Shown here: in pieces, positions 22,866 to 30,801 of the stretch
Position numbering within the stretch: the first letter of the stretch is position 1
How the letters are laid out: each line of letters starts with the position of its first letter
Origin: Pseudomonas guariconensis
GTDB lineage: Bacteria > Pseudomonadota > Gammaproteobacteria > Pseudomonadales > Pseudomonadaceae
Length of the DNA: 64,000 nucleotides
Direction of reading: 5' to 3'
Assembly (NCBI RefSeq): GCF_900102675.1
Contig: NZ_FMYX01000008.1
Coordinates: forward strand, 199,172 to 263,171
Notes under the pieces: generated by a model
Databases searched by the model: none
Seen by the model: the letters and a program-made list of their open reading frames with translations, nothing else
Told to the model about the DNA's origin: nothing
Position numbers and translations under genes: made by a program

Positions 22866-24850
22866 ACGCGGCATTGGTCATCCCGGAGCTGGGGCAATTG
22901 TCGATGATCCTGGCGATTTGCTTCGCGGGGGTCCAGGCCAGCGTACCGCTGCTTGGCGCCTGGCGCGGCGACAGTCTGTGGATGAGCCTTGCGCGGCCTG
23001 CGGCCTGGGGGCAGTTCGCCTTCCTGGCCTTCGCCTTTGCCTGCCTGACTCACGCCTTCATGACCGACAACTTCTCGGTCGCCTATGTGGCCAGCAACTC
23101 CAACAGCGCCTTGCCCTGGTACTACAAGTTCAGTGCGGTGTGGGGCGCCCACGAAGGTTCGCTGTTGCTCTGGGCCCTGATCCTCGGCGGCTGGACCTTC
23201 GCCGTTTCGGTGTTCTCGCGCCAGTTGCCGCAAGTCATGCTGGCTCGGGTGCTCGCGGTGATGGGCATGATCAGCGTGGGCTTCCTGTCGTTCCTGATCG
23301 TCACCTCCAACCCATTCGAGCGCCTGCTGCCGCAGGTGCCCACGGACGGACGCGACCTCAACCCGTTGCTGCAGGACTTCGGCCTGATCGTTCACCCGCC
23401 GATGCTGTACATGGGCTACGTGGGCTTCTCGGTGGCCTTCGCCTTCGCCATCGCCGCACTGCTCGGTGGCCGCCTGGACGCGGCCTGGGCGCGCTGGTCG
23501 CGGCCTTGGACCATCGTCGCCTGGGCCTTCCTGGGCGTGGGGATCACCCTGGGCTCCTGGTGGGCCTACTACGAGTTGGGCTGGGGCGGCTGGTGGTTCT
23601 GGGATCCGGTGGAAAACGCCTCCTTCATGCCATGGCTGGTGGGCACGGCACTGATCCATTCGCTGGCCGTCACCGAAAAGCGCGGGGTGTTCAAGAGCTG
23701 GACGGTACTGCTGGCCATCGCCGCGTTCTCGCTCAGCCTGCTGGGTACCTTCCTGGTGCGCTCCGGGGTGCTGACCTCGGTGCATGCCTTCGCCGCCGAC
23801 CCTTCGCGCGGTGTATTCATCCTCATCTTCCTGCTCTTCGTGGTAGGTGGTTCGCTGGCCCTGTTCGCGTTTCGAGCGCCTGTGGTCAAGAGCCAGGTGG
23901 GCTTTGCCCTGTGGTCGCGGGAAACCCTGTTGCTGGCCAACAACTTGGTGTTGGTCGTGGCCGCCTCGATGATTCTGCTCGGTACGCTCTACCCTCTGGT
24001 GCTCGATGCCTTGACCGGCGCCAAGCTGTCGGTCGGTCCGCCTTACTTCGATGCGTTGTTCCTGCCGCTGATGGCATTGCTGATGGTGGTGCTGGGCATC
24101 GGCGTGGTGGTGCGCTGGAAAGACACCCCCGGCAAGTGGCTTGTGGGCATGATGACTCCGGTGTTGATCGGCAGCGCTATCCTGGCACCGGTCGCGGGCT
24201 TGATCGTTGACGATTTCGAATGGCCTGCCTTGAGCGCCTTCGCCCTGGCCGCCTGGGTGGTGCTTGCCGGCGTTCGCGACATCTTCGACAAGACCCGCCA
24301 CAAGGGCCTGGCCAAAGGGCTGCGCGGCCTCTCGCGCAGCTACTGGGGCATGCAGCTGGCGCACCTGGGCCTGGCGGTTTGCGCTTTGGGCGTGGTGCTG
24401 GCGAGCAGCAACAGTGCTGAGCGCGACCTGCGCATGGCCCCCGGCGAAAGCGTGGAACTGGGTGGCTATCACTTCCTGTTCGAGGGGGCCAAGCATTTCG
24501 AAGGGCCGAACTTCATTTCCGACAAGGGCACTGTCCGGGTAAGCCGTGATGGCCGCGAGGTGACCGTGCTGCATCCGGAGAAGCGCCTGTATACGGTGCA
24601 GCAATCGATGATGACCGAGGCCGGTATCGATGCCGGTTTCACCCGCGATCTGTATGTCGCCCTCGGCGAGCCCCTGGACAACGGGGCCTGGGCGGTGCGG
24701 GTGCATATCAAGCCTTATGTCCGCTGGATCTGGCTGGGCGGTCTGCTGACCGCGCTGGGCGGATTCCTGGCGGCTCTCGACCGACGCTATCGCGTCAAGG
24801 TCAAGGCCCGGGTGCGTGATGTCCTGGGCATGTCTGGAGCGACTGCATGA
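22862..24850 (+). CDS. ccmF: Haem lyase subunit CcmF
   Basis: A 662-residue protein with some 14-15 membrane segments. It has the WWD haem-handling motif GWGGWWFWDPVENASFMPWL (about residues 239-258), the earlier WGAHEGSLLLWALIL motif, and the His residues of HPPMLYMGYVGFSVAFAF and HSLAVTEKRGVFKSW. With CcmH/CcmI it ligates haem to the CxxCH motif of apocytochrome c. Length and motif order are normal. It overlaps ccmG (ATGA). Confidence 0.97.
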   Translation: MNAALVIPELGQLSMILAICFAGVQASVPLLGAWRGDSLWMSLARPAAWGQFAFLAFAFACLTHAFMTDNFSVAYVASNSNSALPWYYKFSAVWGAHEGSLLLWALILGGWTFAVSVFSRQLPQVMLARVLAVMGMISVGFLSFLIVTSNPFERLLPQVPTDGRDLNPLLQDFGLIVHPPMLYMGYVGFSVAFAFAIAALLGGRLDAAWARWSRPWTIVAWAFLGVGITLGSWWAYYELGWGGWWFWDPVENASFMPWLVGTALIHSLAVTEKRGVFKSWTVLLAIAAFSLSLLGTFLVRSGVLTSVHAFAADPSRGVFILIFLLFVVGGSLALFAFRAPVVKSQVGFALWSRETLLLANNLVLVVAASMILLGTLYPLVLDALTGAKLSVGPPYFDALFLPLMALLMVVLGIGVVVRWKDTPGKWLVGMMTPVLIGSAILAPVAGLIVDDFEWPALSAFALAAWVVLAGVRDIFDKTRHKGLAKGLRGLSRSYWGMQLAHLGLAVCALGVVLASSNSAERDLRMAPGESVELGGYHFLFEGAKHFEGPNFISDKGTVRVSRDGREVTVLHPEKRLYTVQQSMMTEAGIDAGFTRDLYVALGEPLDNGAWAVRVHIKPYVRWIWLGGLLTALGGFLAALDRRYRVKVKARVRDVLGMSGATA

Positions 24851-25383
24851 AGCGTTGGATCATGGTGTTGCCACTGGCGGTGTTCCTGCTGGTGGCGGTC
24901 TTTCTCTACAAGGGGCTGTTCCTCAAGCCCGACGAACTGCCTTCGGCGATGATCGGCAAGCCCTTCCCGGCGTTCTCCCTGGCTTCGGTGCAGGGCGATC
25001 GTACGCTGACCCCCGCGGACCTGCAGGGGCGCCCAGCGCTGGTCAACGTCTGGGCGACCTGGTGCCCCTCGTGCAAGGTCGAGCACCCGTACCTGAACCA
25101 GCTGGCCGAGCAGGGCGTGGTGATCCACGGCGTCAACTACAAGGATGACAACGCCGCGGCGTTGAAGTGGCTGGCGGATTTCCACAATCCCTACCAGTTG
25201 AACATCCGTGACGAGCAGGGCAGCCTCGGTCTGGACCTGGGCGTGTATGGCGCACCGGAAACCTTCCTGATCGATGCCAAGGGCATCATCCGCTACAAGC
25301 ATGTGGGCGTGGTCGATGCCACCGTGTGGCGCGAGCAACTGGCGCCGCTGTACCAGGGGCTGGTCGATGAGGCTCAGCCATGA
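24847..25383 (+). CDS. ccmG: Thiol:disulfide interchange protein CcmG (DsbE)
   Basis: A 178-residue membrane-tethered thioredoxin-like protein: an N-terminal anchor (MVLPLAVFLLVAVFLYKGLF) and a thioredoxin fold with active site WATWCPSCKVEHPYLNQLAE, the GVNYKDD strand and the cis-Pro in YGAPETFLIDAKG. It keeps the apocytochrome c thiols reduced for haem ligation. It overlaps both ccmF and ccmH by four bases. Confidence 0.96.
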   Translation: MKRWIMVLPLAVFLLVAVFLYKGLFLKPDELPSAMIGKPFPAFSLASVQGDRTLTPADLQGRPALVNVWATWCPSCKVEHPYLNQLAEQGVVIHGVNYKDDNAAALKWLADFHNPYQLNIRDEQGSLGLDLGVYGAPETFLIDAKGIIRYKHVGVVDATVWREQLAPLYQGLVDEAQP

Positions 25384-25856
25384 AGCGCTGGCTTGCTGCT
25401 GCCGTACTGGCGTTGAGTCTGACGGGCGTGGCCAAGGCTGCCATCGATACGTATCAGTTTCGTGATGACGCCGAACGTGAGCGTTACCAACAGCTGACCA
25501 AGGAACTGCGCTGCCCCAAGTGCCAGAACCAGGACATCGCCGATTCCAATGCACCGATTGCCGCCGACCTGCGCCGAGAAATCTTCCGCATGCTCGGCGA
25601 AGGCAAGAGCAACCAGCAGATCGTCGACTTCATGGTCGACCGCTACGGTGATTTCGTGCGCTACAAGCCAGCGCTCACCGGGCGTACCTGGCTGCTCTGG
25701 TTCGGCCCGGGGATTCTCCTGGTCGGTGGCTTCGTGGTGCTGGCGTTGATCGTGCGTCGTCGCCGAAATACTGTGGCAAACCCTTGCGCGCAGCTGTCCG
25801 CCGAGGAACGCGAGCGTCTCGCCAAACTGCTGGATAAAGAACAGACCCATGACTGA
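25380..25856 (+). CDS. ccmH: Cytochrome c maturation protein CcmH (CcmL-type)
   Basis: A 158-residue thiol-oxidoreductase with a signal peptide (LAAAVLALSLTGVAKA), the LRCPKCQNQDIADSNAPIAA redox motif, and a C-terminal membrane anchor (TWLLWFGPGILLVGGFVVLA). This is the short CcmH form, with the TPR part encoded separately as ccmI. It works with CcmG and CcmF. It overlaps ccmI by eight bases. Confidence 0.96.
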   Translation: MKRWLAAAVLALSLTGVAKAAIDTYQFRDDAERERYQQLTKELRCPKCQNQDIADSNAPIAADLRREIFRMLGEGKSNQQIVDFMVDRYGDFVRYKPALTGRTWLLWFGPGILLVGGFVVLALIVRRRRNTVANPCAQLSAEERERLAKLLDKEQTHD

Positions 25857-27042
25857 ATTCTGGCTTAGCGCGGGCCTGCTGTTGCTCGCGGCCCTGGCTT
25901 TTCTGCTGATCCCTATCCTGCGTGGCCGGCGTCGGCAGCAGGAGGAAGACCGTACTGCCCTCAACGTCGCCTTATACCAGGAGCGTGTGGCAGAACTGGC
26001 TGCCCAGCAGCAAGCCGGAGTACTCGACAACGACCAGTTGGCCAAGGGCCGCGACGAGGCGGCCCGTGAGCTGTTGGCCGACACCGAGGGCGCCGAGGCG
26101 CCACGTCAGGGCCACTTGGGCAAGACCTTGCCGCTGCTTGCGGCGGTGCTGGTGCCGGTGCTGGGCCTGGGCCTCTATTTGCATTTCGGCGCTGCGGACA
26201 AGGTCGAGCTGACCCAGGAGTTCGCCCAGGCGCCGCAATCGATGGAAGAAATGACTGCGCGCCTGGAGCGCGCCGTGCAAGCCCAGCCGGACTCGGCCGA
26301 AGGTCTGTACTTCCTCGCTCGGGCCTACATGGCCGAGCAGCGTCCCGCCGATGCGGCTCGTACCTTCGAGCGAGCCGTGACGCTCGCAGGGCGACAGCCC
26401 GAGCTGCTCGGGCAGTGGGCACAGGCCCTGTATTTTGCCGCCAACAAACAATGGAGCCCGCAGGTACAGGCCCTGACCGACGAAGCGCTCCAGGCGGACC
26501 CCAAGGAGGTGACCAGCCTTGGACTGCGTGGCATCGCGGCGTTCGAGGGCGAGCGCTATCAGGAGGCGATCGATTACTGGCAACGTCTGTTGGCCCAACT
26601 GCCCGAAGGCGACGCGTCGCGCGCAGCCTTGCAGGGGGGGATCGACCGCGCCGCCGAACGCCTCAAGGCTGCAGGGGGCACCCTGGCCGCTGCGCCTGAG
26701 GCTGCACGCCTGAAGGTGCGGGTGGCCCTGGCGGATGCGCTCAAGGACAAGGTCAGGCCAGACGACACGGTGTTCATCTTCGCCCGGGCCAGCAATGGCC
26801 CACCCATGCCTTTGGCCGCCAAGCGCGTGACGGTTGCCCAGCTGCCAGTGGAAGTGGAGCTTTCCGACGCGGATGCGATGATGCCGCAGATGAAACTGTC
26901 GGACTTCGCGCAAGTCCAACTCGTTGCACGCGTATCGCGCGCCGGACAACCGACCCGAGGCGAGTGGATCGGCCAGAGCTCGCCGCTGCCCAACCGAACC
27001 CAGGGCACCCAACAACTGACCATCGACAGCCCAGATCCTTAA
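25849..27042 (+). CDS. ccmI: Cytochrome c maturation protein CcmI (TPR)
   Basis: A 397-residue protein with two N-terminal membrane segments (LSAGLLLLAALAFLLIPILR and TLPLLAAVLVPVLGLGLYLH) around a cytoplasmic loop, then a periplasmic domain of TPR repeats (AQPDSAEGLYFLARAYMAEQ and following) and a C-terminal beta-rich part (VFIFARASNGPPMPLAAKRV). It binds apocytochrome c chains and hands them to the CcmF/CcmH lyase. It is the last ccm gene; a lipoprotein gene follows 13 bases later. Confidence 0.95.
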   Translation: MTEFWLSAGLLLLAALAFLLIPILRGRRRQQEEDRTALNVALYQERVAELAAQQQAGVLDNDQLAKGRDEAARELLADTEGAEAPRQGHLGKTLPLLAAVLVPVLGLGLYLHFGAADKVELTQEFAQAPQSMEEMTARLERAVQAQPDSAEGLYFLARAYMAEQRPADAARTFERAVTLAGRQPELLGQWAQALYFAANKQWSPQVQALTDEALQADPKEVTSLGLRGIAAFEGERYQEAIDYWQRLLAQLPEGDASRAALQGGIDRAAERLKAAGGTLAAAPEAARLKVRVALADALKDKVRPDDTVFIFARASNGPPMPLAAKRVTVAQLPVEVELSDADAMMPQMKLSDFAQVQLVARVSRAGQPTRGEWIGQSSPLPNRTQGTQQLTIDSPDP

Positions 27043-27055
27043 GAGAGCGATTCAA

Positions 27056-27475
27056 ATGAACAGCACTGTGCGCTTGACCCTGATCACCCTGGCATTGGGT
27101 CTTTCTGCGTGTACGGTGCAGCCGCCGAGCCAGGAGCGCTTGCCGCCGATAGAGGCCCCTCATCCCCGCCAGGGGCCAGCGGTCAAACCGTTGCCAGGGG
27201 GGCAGCCGGGCACCCAGCCGAGCAAGCCCGCCGCCACGCCCAAAGCAATGCCGCGTACCTCTGCCAGCTTCGCCCCGCCACCAGGCGGGGCCAGCCATTG
27301 GGACCCGCGCATGGGTGTCTATGTCCTGGAGAACAAGACCAATACCTTCTATCGCCAGCGCACCTACTACCGCTGGAACAACGGCTGGAGCTGGTCGCTC
27401 AGCCCTGATGGACCCTGGCAGGAAACCGACAGCAGTGGTGTGCCAGGCGGTCTGGGACGCGCCTTCGCTCAGTAG
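27056..27475 (+). CDS. Small lipoprotein of unknown function
   Basis: A 139-residue protein with a lipoprotein signal peptide (LTLITLALGLSAC, lipobox LSAC with the modified Cys near residue 19). A proline-rich stretch (about 20-80) follows, then a compact end with HWDPRMGVYVLENKTNTFYR and TYYRWNNGWSWSLSPDGPWQ. The aromatic YYRWNNGWSWS pattern is common in small outer-membrane lipoproteins of pseudomonads. It follows ccmI closely and may be co-transcribed. No function is claimed. Confidence 0.8.
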   Translation: MNSTVRLTLITLALGLSACTVQPPSQERLPPIEAPHPRQGPAVKPLPGGQPGTQPSKPAATPKAMPRTSASFAPPPGGASHWDPRMGVYVLENKTNTFYRQRTYYRWNNGWSWSLSPDGPWQETDSSGVPGGLGRAFAQ

Positions 27476-27490
27476 TTCATCCGACCGTTA

Positions 27491-27539
27491 CAGTACAGTT
27501 TTGATCCTATCTTTCCATTGACTGTACTGGTGGGTTGCC
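27491..27539. promoter_or_regulatory. Inverted CAGTACAGT / ACTGTACTG arms upstream of PhzF-like gene
   Basis: CAGTACAGT (27491-27499) and ACTGTACTG (27531-27539) are perfect inverted arms 31 bases apart. ACTGTAC-type arms are typical of MocR/PdxR-like GntR regulators. They lie about 200 bases before the PhzF-like gene, but the lipoprotein gene also ends nearby. No such regulator is coded in the window. Confidence 0.35.
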
Positions 27540-27548
27540 ACGCATAAT

Positions 27549-27570
27549 CCCAGCTCACCGTTGAGCTGGG
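27549..27570 (+). terminator. Hairpin after the lipoprotein gene
   Basis: CCCAGCTCA-CCGT-TGAGCTGGG is a perfect nine-base stem. It lies 73 bases after the lipoprotein stop and is followed by GGGCG rather than T, so it is at best a weak terminator of the ccm transcript. Confidence 0.35.
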
Positions 27571-27702
27571 GGGCGTTCGAGCCCGACTGTCCTGTCGGAC
27601 GCGTGGCGCGGCTATCGCCATTTTCCTGCCCCCGCTTGCAAACATTCTTTGCCGCTCGGCACTCACTGGCGCTTTTGCGTTCCTGAACGTTTTCCAGAAC
27701 TC

Positions 27703-27721
27703 GCCCAGCCAGGTGCTGGGC
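27703..27721 (+). promoter_or_regulatory. Hairpin directly before the ribosome site of the PhzF-like gene
   Basis: GCCCAGC-CAGGT-GCTGGGC is followed by TTTAGGAGT, where AGGAG is the ribosome site of the gene starting at 27737. Its position, ending three bases before AGGAG, suggests an effect on initiation. Confidence 0.4.
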
Positions 27722-27736
27722 TTTAGGAGTCTTTGC

Positions 27737-28525
27737 ATGCAATTCGAAATTTTCCAGGTCGACGCGTTCTCTGCCACGCCGTTCGGCGGCAACCCAGCGG
27801 CAGTCGTCCCGCTGGAAACCTGGCTGCCCGACGAAACACTCAAGCGTATCGCCGCGGAGAACAACCTTTCCGAAACCGCTTACTTCGTGCGTAACGGCGA
27901 GGCATTCGACCTGCGGTGGTTCACCCCGACCGTGGAGGTGAACCTATGCGGGCATGCGACCTTGGCAACGGCGTGGGTGTTGTTCGAGCAGTTGGGGGAG
28001 CAGGCCGAGGTGCTGCGGTTCAATACCCGCAGCGGCGAACTGCGCGTCAGTCGAGGTGCCGATGGGCTGCTGGCGATGGATTTTCCGGCCAAGCAGCCGG
28101 TAGCGGTTGATATTCCTCAAGCGTTGCTCGAGGCGCTAGGGCTGACCAGTGCCCGGGCGTTGTATCGCACTGATGACTATGTGCTGGTCATCGACGATGC
28201 CGAGCTGCTCGGCACGCTGACGCCGGATTTCGTTGCGCTTTCGGCGTTTGACGTGCGAGGAATTGCGGTGACAGCACCCGGAGGTGGGTTTGATTTCGTT
28301 ACCCGTTGGTTCGGCCCTCGGGTTGGGGTCAATGAAGACCCGGTGACAGGGTCGGCGCATACATCGCTGGCGCCTTACTGGTCCGAGCGGCTGGGCAAGC
28401 GCCGGTTGGTGTGCGAGCAGGGCGGGGCGCGTAAGGGGCAACTGGAATGTGAAGTGCCAGGGAATGGGCGGGTGATCATCAGTGGGCGGGGGGCTTTGTA
28501 CCTGCGTGGGGTCATCTTTGTCTGA
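27737..28525 (+). CDS. PhzF-family isomerase-like protein
   Basis: A 262-residue protein of the PhzF/DapF-like fold. The first domain starts MQFEIFQVDAFSATPFGGNP and has the catalytic-Glu region (NNLSETAYFVR) and the CGHATLATAWVLFEQLG motif; the second has DFVTRWFGPRVGVNEDPVTG then SAHTSLAPYW. Most family members are isomerases or epimerases of unknown substrate; it is not part of a phenazine cluster here. A clear AGGAG lies seven bases before ATG 27737. Confidence 0.9.
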   Translation: MQFEIFQVDAFSATPFGGNPAAVVPLETWLPDETLKRIAAENNLSETAYFVRNGEAFDLRWFTPTVEVNLCGHATLATAWVLFEQLGEQAEVLRFNTRSGELRVSRGADGLLAMDFPAKQPVAVDIPQALLEALGLTSARALYRTDDYVLVIDDAELLGTLTPDFVALSAFDVRGIAVTAPGGGFDFVTRWFGPRVGVNEDPVTGSAHTSLAPYWSERLGKRRLVCEQGGARKGQLECEVPGNGRVIISGRGALYLRGVIFV

Positions 28526-29043
28526 GTGGGTTGTGGGGTGAGCCTTTAAGCCTATTCGCGGGTAAATCGGGACGCCGAATAGGCCGGAACAAACACCAAA
28601 ACAATTAACTTGTTTACCGTTACCGTTACCGTTACCGTTGCCGTTGCTTTTGATGCGCGTCGGTTCAGTCACCACCCATCGCGACCTCAGAAGGCCGAGT
28701 GGAGGTGTCTGTAGGGGCAGGCGCGCAGCGCCCTTCGGCGGTAGCCGAAGACGCGAGATGGAGGCTGGCGTAGCCAGCCGGAGGCCGCGGAGCCCCGCAG
28801 GACACCGCAGCGAGGGGACCCCGGAGCGCAGCGCAGGGGCCGGATGTGGGAGCCAACGGCTTTTGCCTACTTTTGCCCAAGAGCAAAAGTAGGTCGCCGT
28901 AAAGGCGAAAAGCGCCGGTGGCGCCCCCACCAAACCCGGATATTCACACAGCCTGAAAGCCCAAGCCCAAGCCCAAGCCCAAGCCCAAGCCCAAATAGAA
29001 TCACCACCTATACTTCCCAGTCCCAAATGCAAGGAGCCTCACC
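28526..29043. repeat. Repeat-rich intergenic element flanked by two hexanucleotide arrays
   Basis: No credible gene is seen. In order: a REP-like palindrome (CCTATTCGCGGGTAAATCGG then CGCCGAATAGGCCGG, about 28551-28585); four TACCGT units plus one TGCCGT (28615-28644); a GC-rich block of alternating inverted repeats (about 28,670-28,850); a perfect 11-base stem, CCTACTTTTGC and GCAAAAGTAGG (28866-28893); a GCCGTAAAGGCGAAAAGCGCC segment; and six AAGCCC units (28957-28992). The hairpin plus GAAAAGC segment resembles, inverted, the element in the flhB-flhA gap. Confidence 0.65.
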
Positions 29044-29451
29044 ATGACCCTGGAAAAACAAGGCACCTGCCTCTGCGGCGAAACCCACCTGAAAGTGACC
29101 GTCGACAACACCCACATCAGCGCCTGCCACTGCAGCATGTGCCGCAAGTGGACCGGCGGCCCGCTACTGGTCGTCCATTGCAGCCACCCTCCAACGATCG
29201 AAGGCCGCACGCCAAGCGTCTACGACTCTTCCGACTGGGCCCAGCGTGGTTTTTGTGGCCGGTGCGGCACACATCTGTACTACCGCCTCAAAGCCAACGA
29301 TTTCTATGCCATCCCGGTAGGCCTGTTGGACGGCGAAGAAGCCTGGGCTTTCGACTTGCAGATTTTCATCGAGCAGAAACCCGCCTGGTACTGCTTCGCC
29401 AACCAGACCAAGGAATTGACCGGCCAGGAGGCATTCGAGCAACTTGGCTAG
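29044..29451 (+). CDS. GFA-family (CENP-V/GFA fold) zinc protein
   Basis: A 135-residue protein with the zinc-binding cysteines of the glutathione-dependent formaldehyde-activating (GFA) family: CLCGETHLKV, then ACHCSMCRKWTGG and FCGRCGTHLYYRL. Despite the family name most members are uncharacterised, so formaldehyde activation is not claimed. A GGAG site lies before the ATG. The FKBP gene follows after 72 bases. Confidence 0.88.
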   Translation: MTLEKQGTCLCGETHLKVTVDNTHISACHCSMCRKWTGGPLLVVHCSHPPTIEGRTPSVYDSSDWAQRGFCGRCGTHLYYRLKANDFYAIPVGLLDGEEAWAFDLQIFIEQKPAWYCFANQTKELTGQEAFEQLG

Positions 29452-29523
29452 CGCATCAAGCCTTGCCAAAGTGGCACATTCCTGAGAAAAGGGCGGCCAC
29501 AAATCCGCTTCAAGGAAACCGCC

Positions 29524-29862
29524 ATGAGCAGCGAACTGCAAATCATCGATATCCAGGAAGGCGACGGCAAGGCTGTGGTCAAGGGCGCGCTGATCACCAC
29601 CCAATACACCGGCTGGCTGGCCGATGGCAGCGAGTTCGACTCCTCCTGGACGCGGGGTAAGCCGTTCCAGTGCGTTATTGGCACCGGCCGCGTCATCAAA
29701 GGCTGGGACCAGGGCCTAATGGGCATGCGTGTCGGCGGCAAGCGCAAGCTGATAGTGCCGGCGCACCTGGGTTATGGCGAGCGCAACGTGGGCTCGATCC
29801 CGCCCCATTCGGACTTGACGTTCGAAATCGAGTTGCTGGAAGTATTGACGCGCGATGACTGA
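29524..29862 (+). CDS. FKBP-type peptidyl-prolyl cis-trans isomerase
   Basis: A 112-residue single-domain FKBP. Motifs: YTGWLADGSEFDSSWTRGKP, then FQCVIGTGRVIKGWDQGLMG, MRVGGKRKLIVPAHLGYGER and IPPHSDLTFEIELLEV. The usual FKBP residues (Tyr26-like, Asp37-like, Phe, Val-Ile, Trp59-like, Tyr82-like) appear present. No signal peptide is seen, so it is probably cytoplasmic and assists proline isomerisation in protein folding. Confidence 0.93.
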   Translation: MSSELQIIDIQEGDGKAVVKGALITTQYTGWLADGSEFDSSWTRGKPFQCVIGTGRVIKGWDQGLMGMRVGGKRKLIVPAHLGYGERNVGSIPPHSDLTFEIELLEVLTRDD

Positions 29863-29995
29863 GTCATCCGCGTCTTATCCGCGTTGCAGGTGAGGAAAAG
29901 TCATCCGGTAAACAACGAAACGACGGGTATTGCTCGCTCCACCGGCAAGGCACCTTCTGCGTTCGAGCGATGACTTTGAACGCTAAGGTGGGCAT

Positions 29996-30448
29996 ATGCA
30001 ATTCACGAACATTCATCAAATGATCGGCTATCGGGGTGTGGTCTTTGACGTTCTGGAGTTTGAGGTGATGCGACGTTCTCAATTCGGGGCGCTTTACTTC
30101 GACGTGGCACGACAGGTAAACGATCGCATCATCGAAAGAGTAATAAAGGTCTATGACCGTATGCAGGCAAGGGAACGTCCCTGCCTTCTGAAAGTTTCGA
30201 TTTCAAAGCCTCTGAACCGTGATCAATGCGACGCACTCAATGCTCAGCGCTGGACGTTAACCAGCTTGATCCCGGGCACAGCCCGACGTCAGCGGACCGC
30301 TGTGGCAGCCAAAATCAATGTCCCCGCTATTGTCGCTGAACGATTGCGGCACTATCACGTGGGAGACAGATTGATTGGTATCGATGCCAGCGTTCACGGC
30401 GGTCTCGGGCCTCGGCAGTTGTCCACCTCAATGATCCTCAAGCATTGA
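29996..30448 (+). CDS. Hypothetical protein, lower-GC orphan
   Basis: A 150-residue protein with no family that I recognise. It starts MQFTNIHQMIGYRGVVFDVL after a plausible AAGGTG site. It is basic (many Arg) and has no membrane segment. The base composition is visibly nearer 50% GC than the surroundings, which run above 60%, and codon use is less GC3-rich, suggesting recent acquisition. The next gene, also low in GC, starts seven bases after it, so they form a pair. Confidence 0.6.
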   Translation: MQFTNIHQMIGYRGVVFDVLEFEVMRRSQFGALYFDVARQVNDRIIERVIKVYDRMQARERPCLLKVSISKPLNRDQCDALNAQRWTLTSLIPGTARRQRTAVAAKINVPAIVAERLRHYHVGDRLIGIDASVHGGLGPRQLSTSMILKH

Positions 30449-30455
30449 GCCTCCA

Positions 30456-30695
30456 ATGCACGAAAATGCATTTTCTCTTGTATCGATGTTCGTGGCGGCG
30501 TTCTTCATCGACCAGCGGCTAAAAGCGCCCAGGTTGCGCAAATGGTTGGGCGTCGCCGTATTCATGGGAGGGCTGGCCAGCCTCTTCTATATACATCTCG
30601 AGACGTTTTGCGGCATTGACCTCATGCTATGCAAGATTTTTGCAATGATCATGGGGATGTGTCTTTTCTGGCGTCGAGATCAGCACATGAAGTGA
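30456..30695 (+). CDS. Small two-pass membrane protein, hypothetical
   Basis: A 79-residue protein with two hydrophobic segments (FSLVSMFVAAFF and WLGVAVFMGGLASLFYIHL) plus a third stretch (LMLCKIFAMIMGMCLFW), and basic ends. The composition is low in GC like the gene before it. The ribosome site is weak (GAGCC). No family is recognised. The pair 29996-30695 is bounded by the FKBP gene and the minus-strand purine genes, and may be a small insertion. Confidence 0.5.
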   Translation: MHENAFSLVSMFVAAFFIDQRLKAPRLRKWLGVAVFMGGLASLFYIHLETFCGIDLMLCKIFAMIMGMCLFWRRDQHMK

Positions 30696-30750
30696 TGTGC
30701 CTGGCCGGCTGGAATCCACCTTTGCTGGTCGGTAATGCCCAAGCTCGCTT

Positions 30751-30801
30751 CCACACTTGCAATGGCGCAGGTGTGGAAGCGACAGCCGTCCAGTGACGGC
30801 T
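30751..30801 (-). terminator. Two hairpins after the allantoin racemase gene
   Basis: CTTCCACAC with GTGTGGAAG (arms around 30748-30780) and AGCCGTC-CAGT-GACGGCT (about 30784-30801) lie immediately beyond the minus-strand stop of the racemase gene. The second overlaps the stop codon. No T tract is evident. Confidence 0.4.

Noticed and set aside
28615..28992. Hexanucleotide arrays as a CRISPR array
   Set aside because: Units are six bases with no spacers and no cas genes nearby.
28136..29032. Minus-strand 298-codon ORF across the end of the PhzF-like gene and the repeat region
   Set aside because: It begins in the AAGCCC array and ends inside a well-supported gene; composition is that of repeats.
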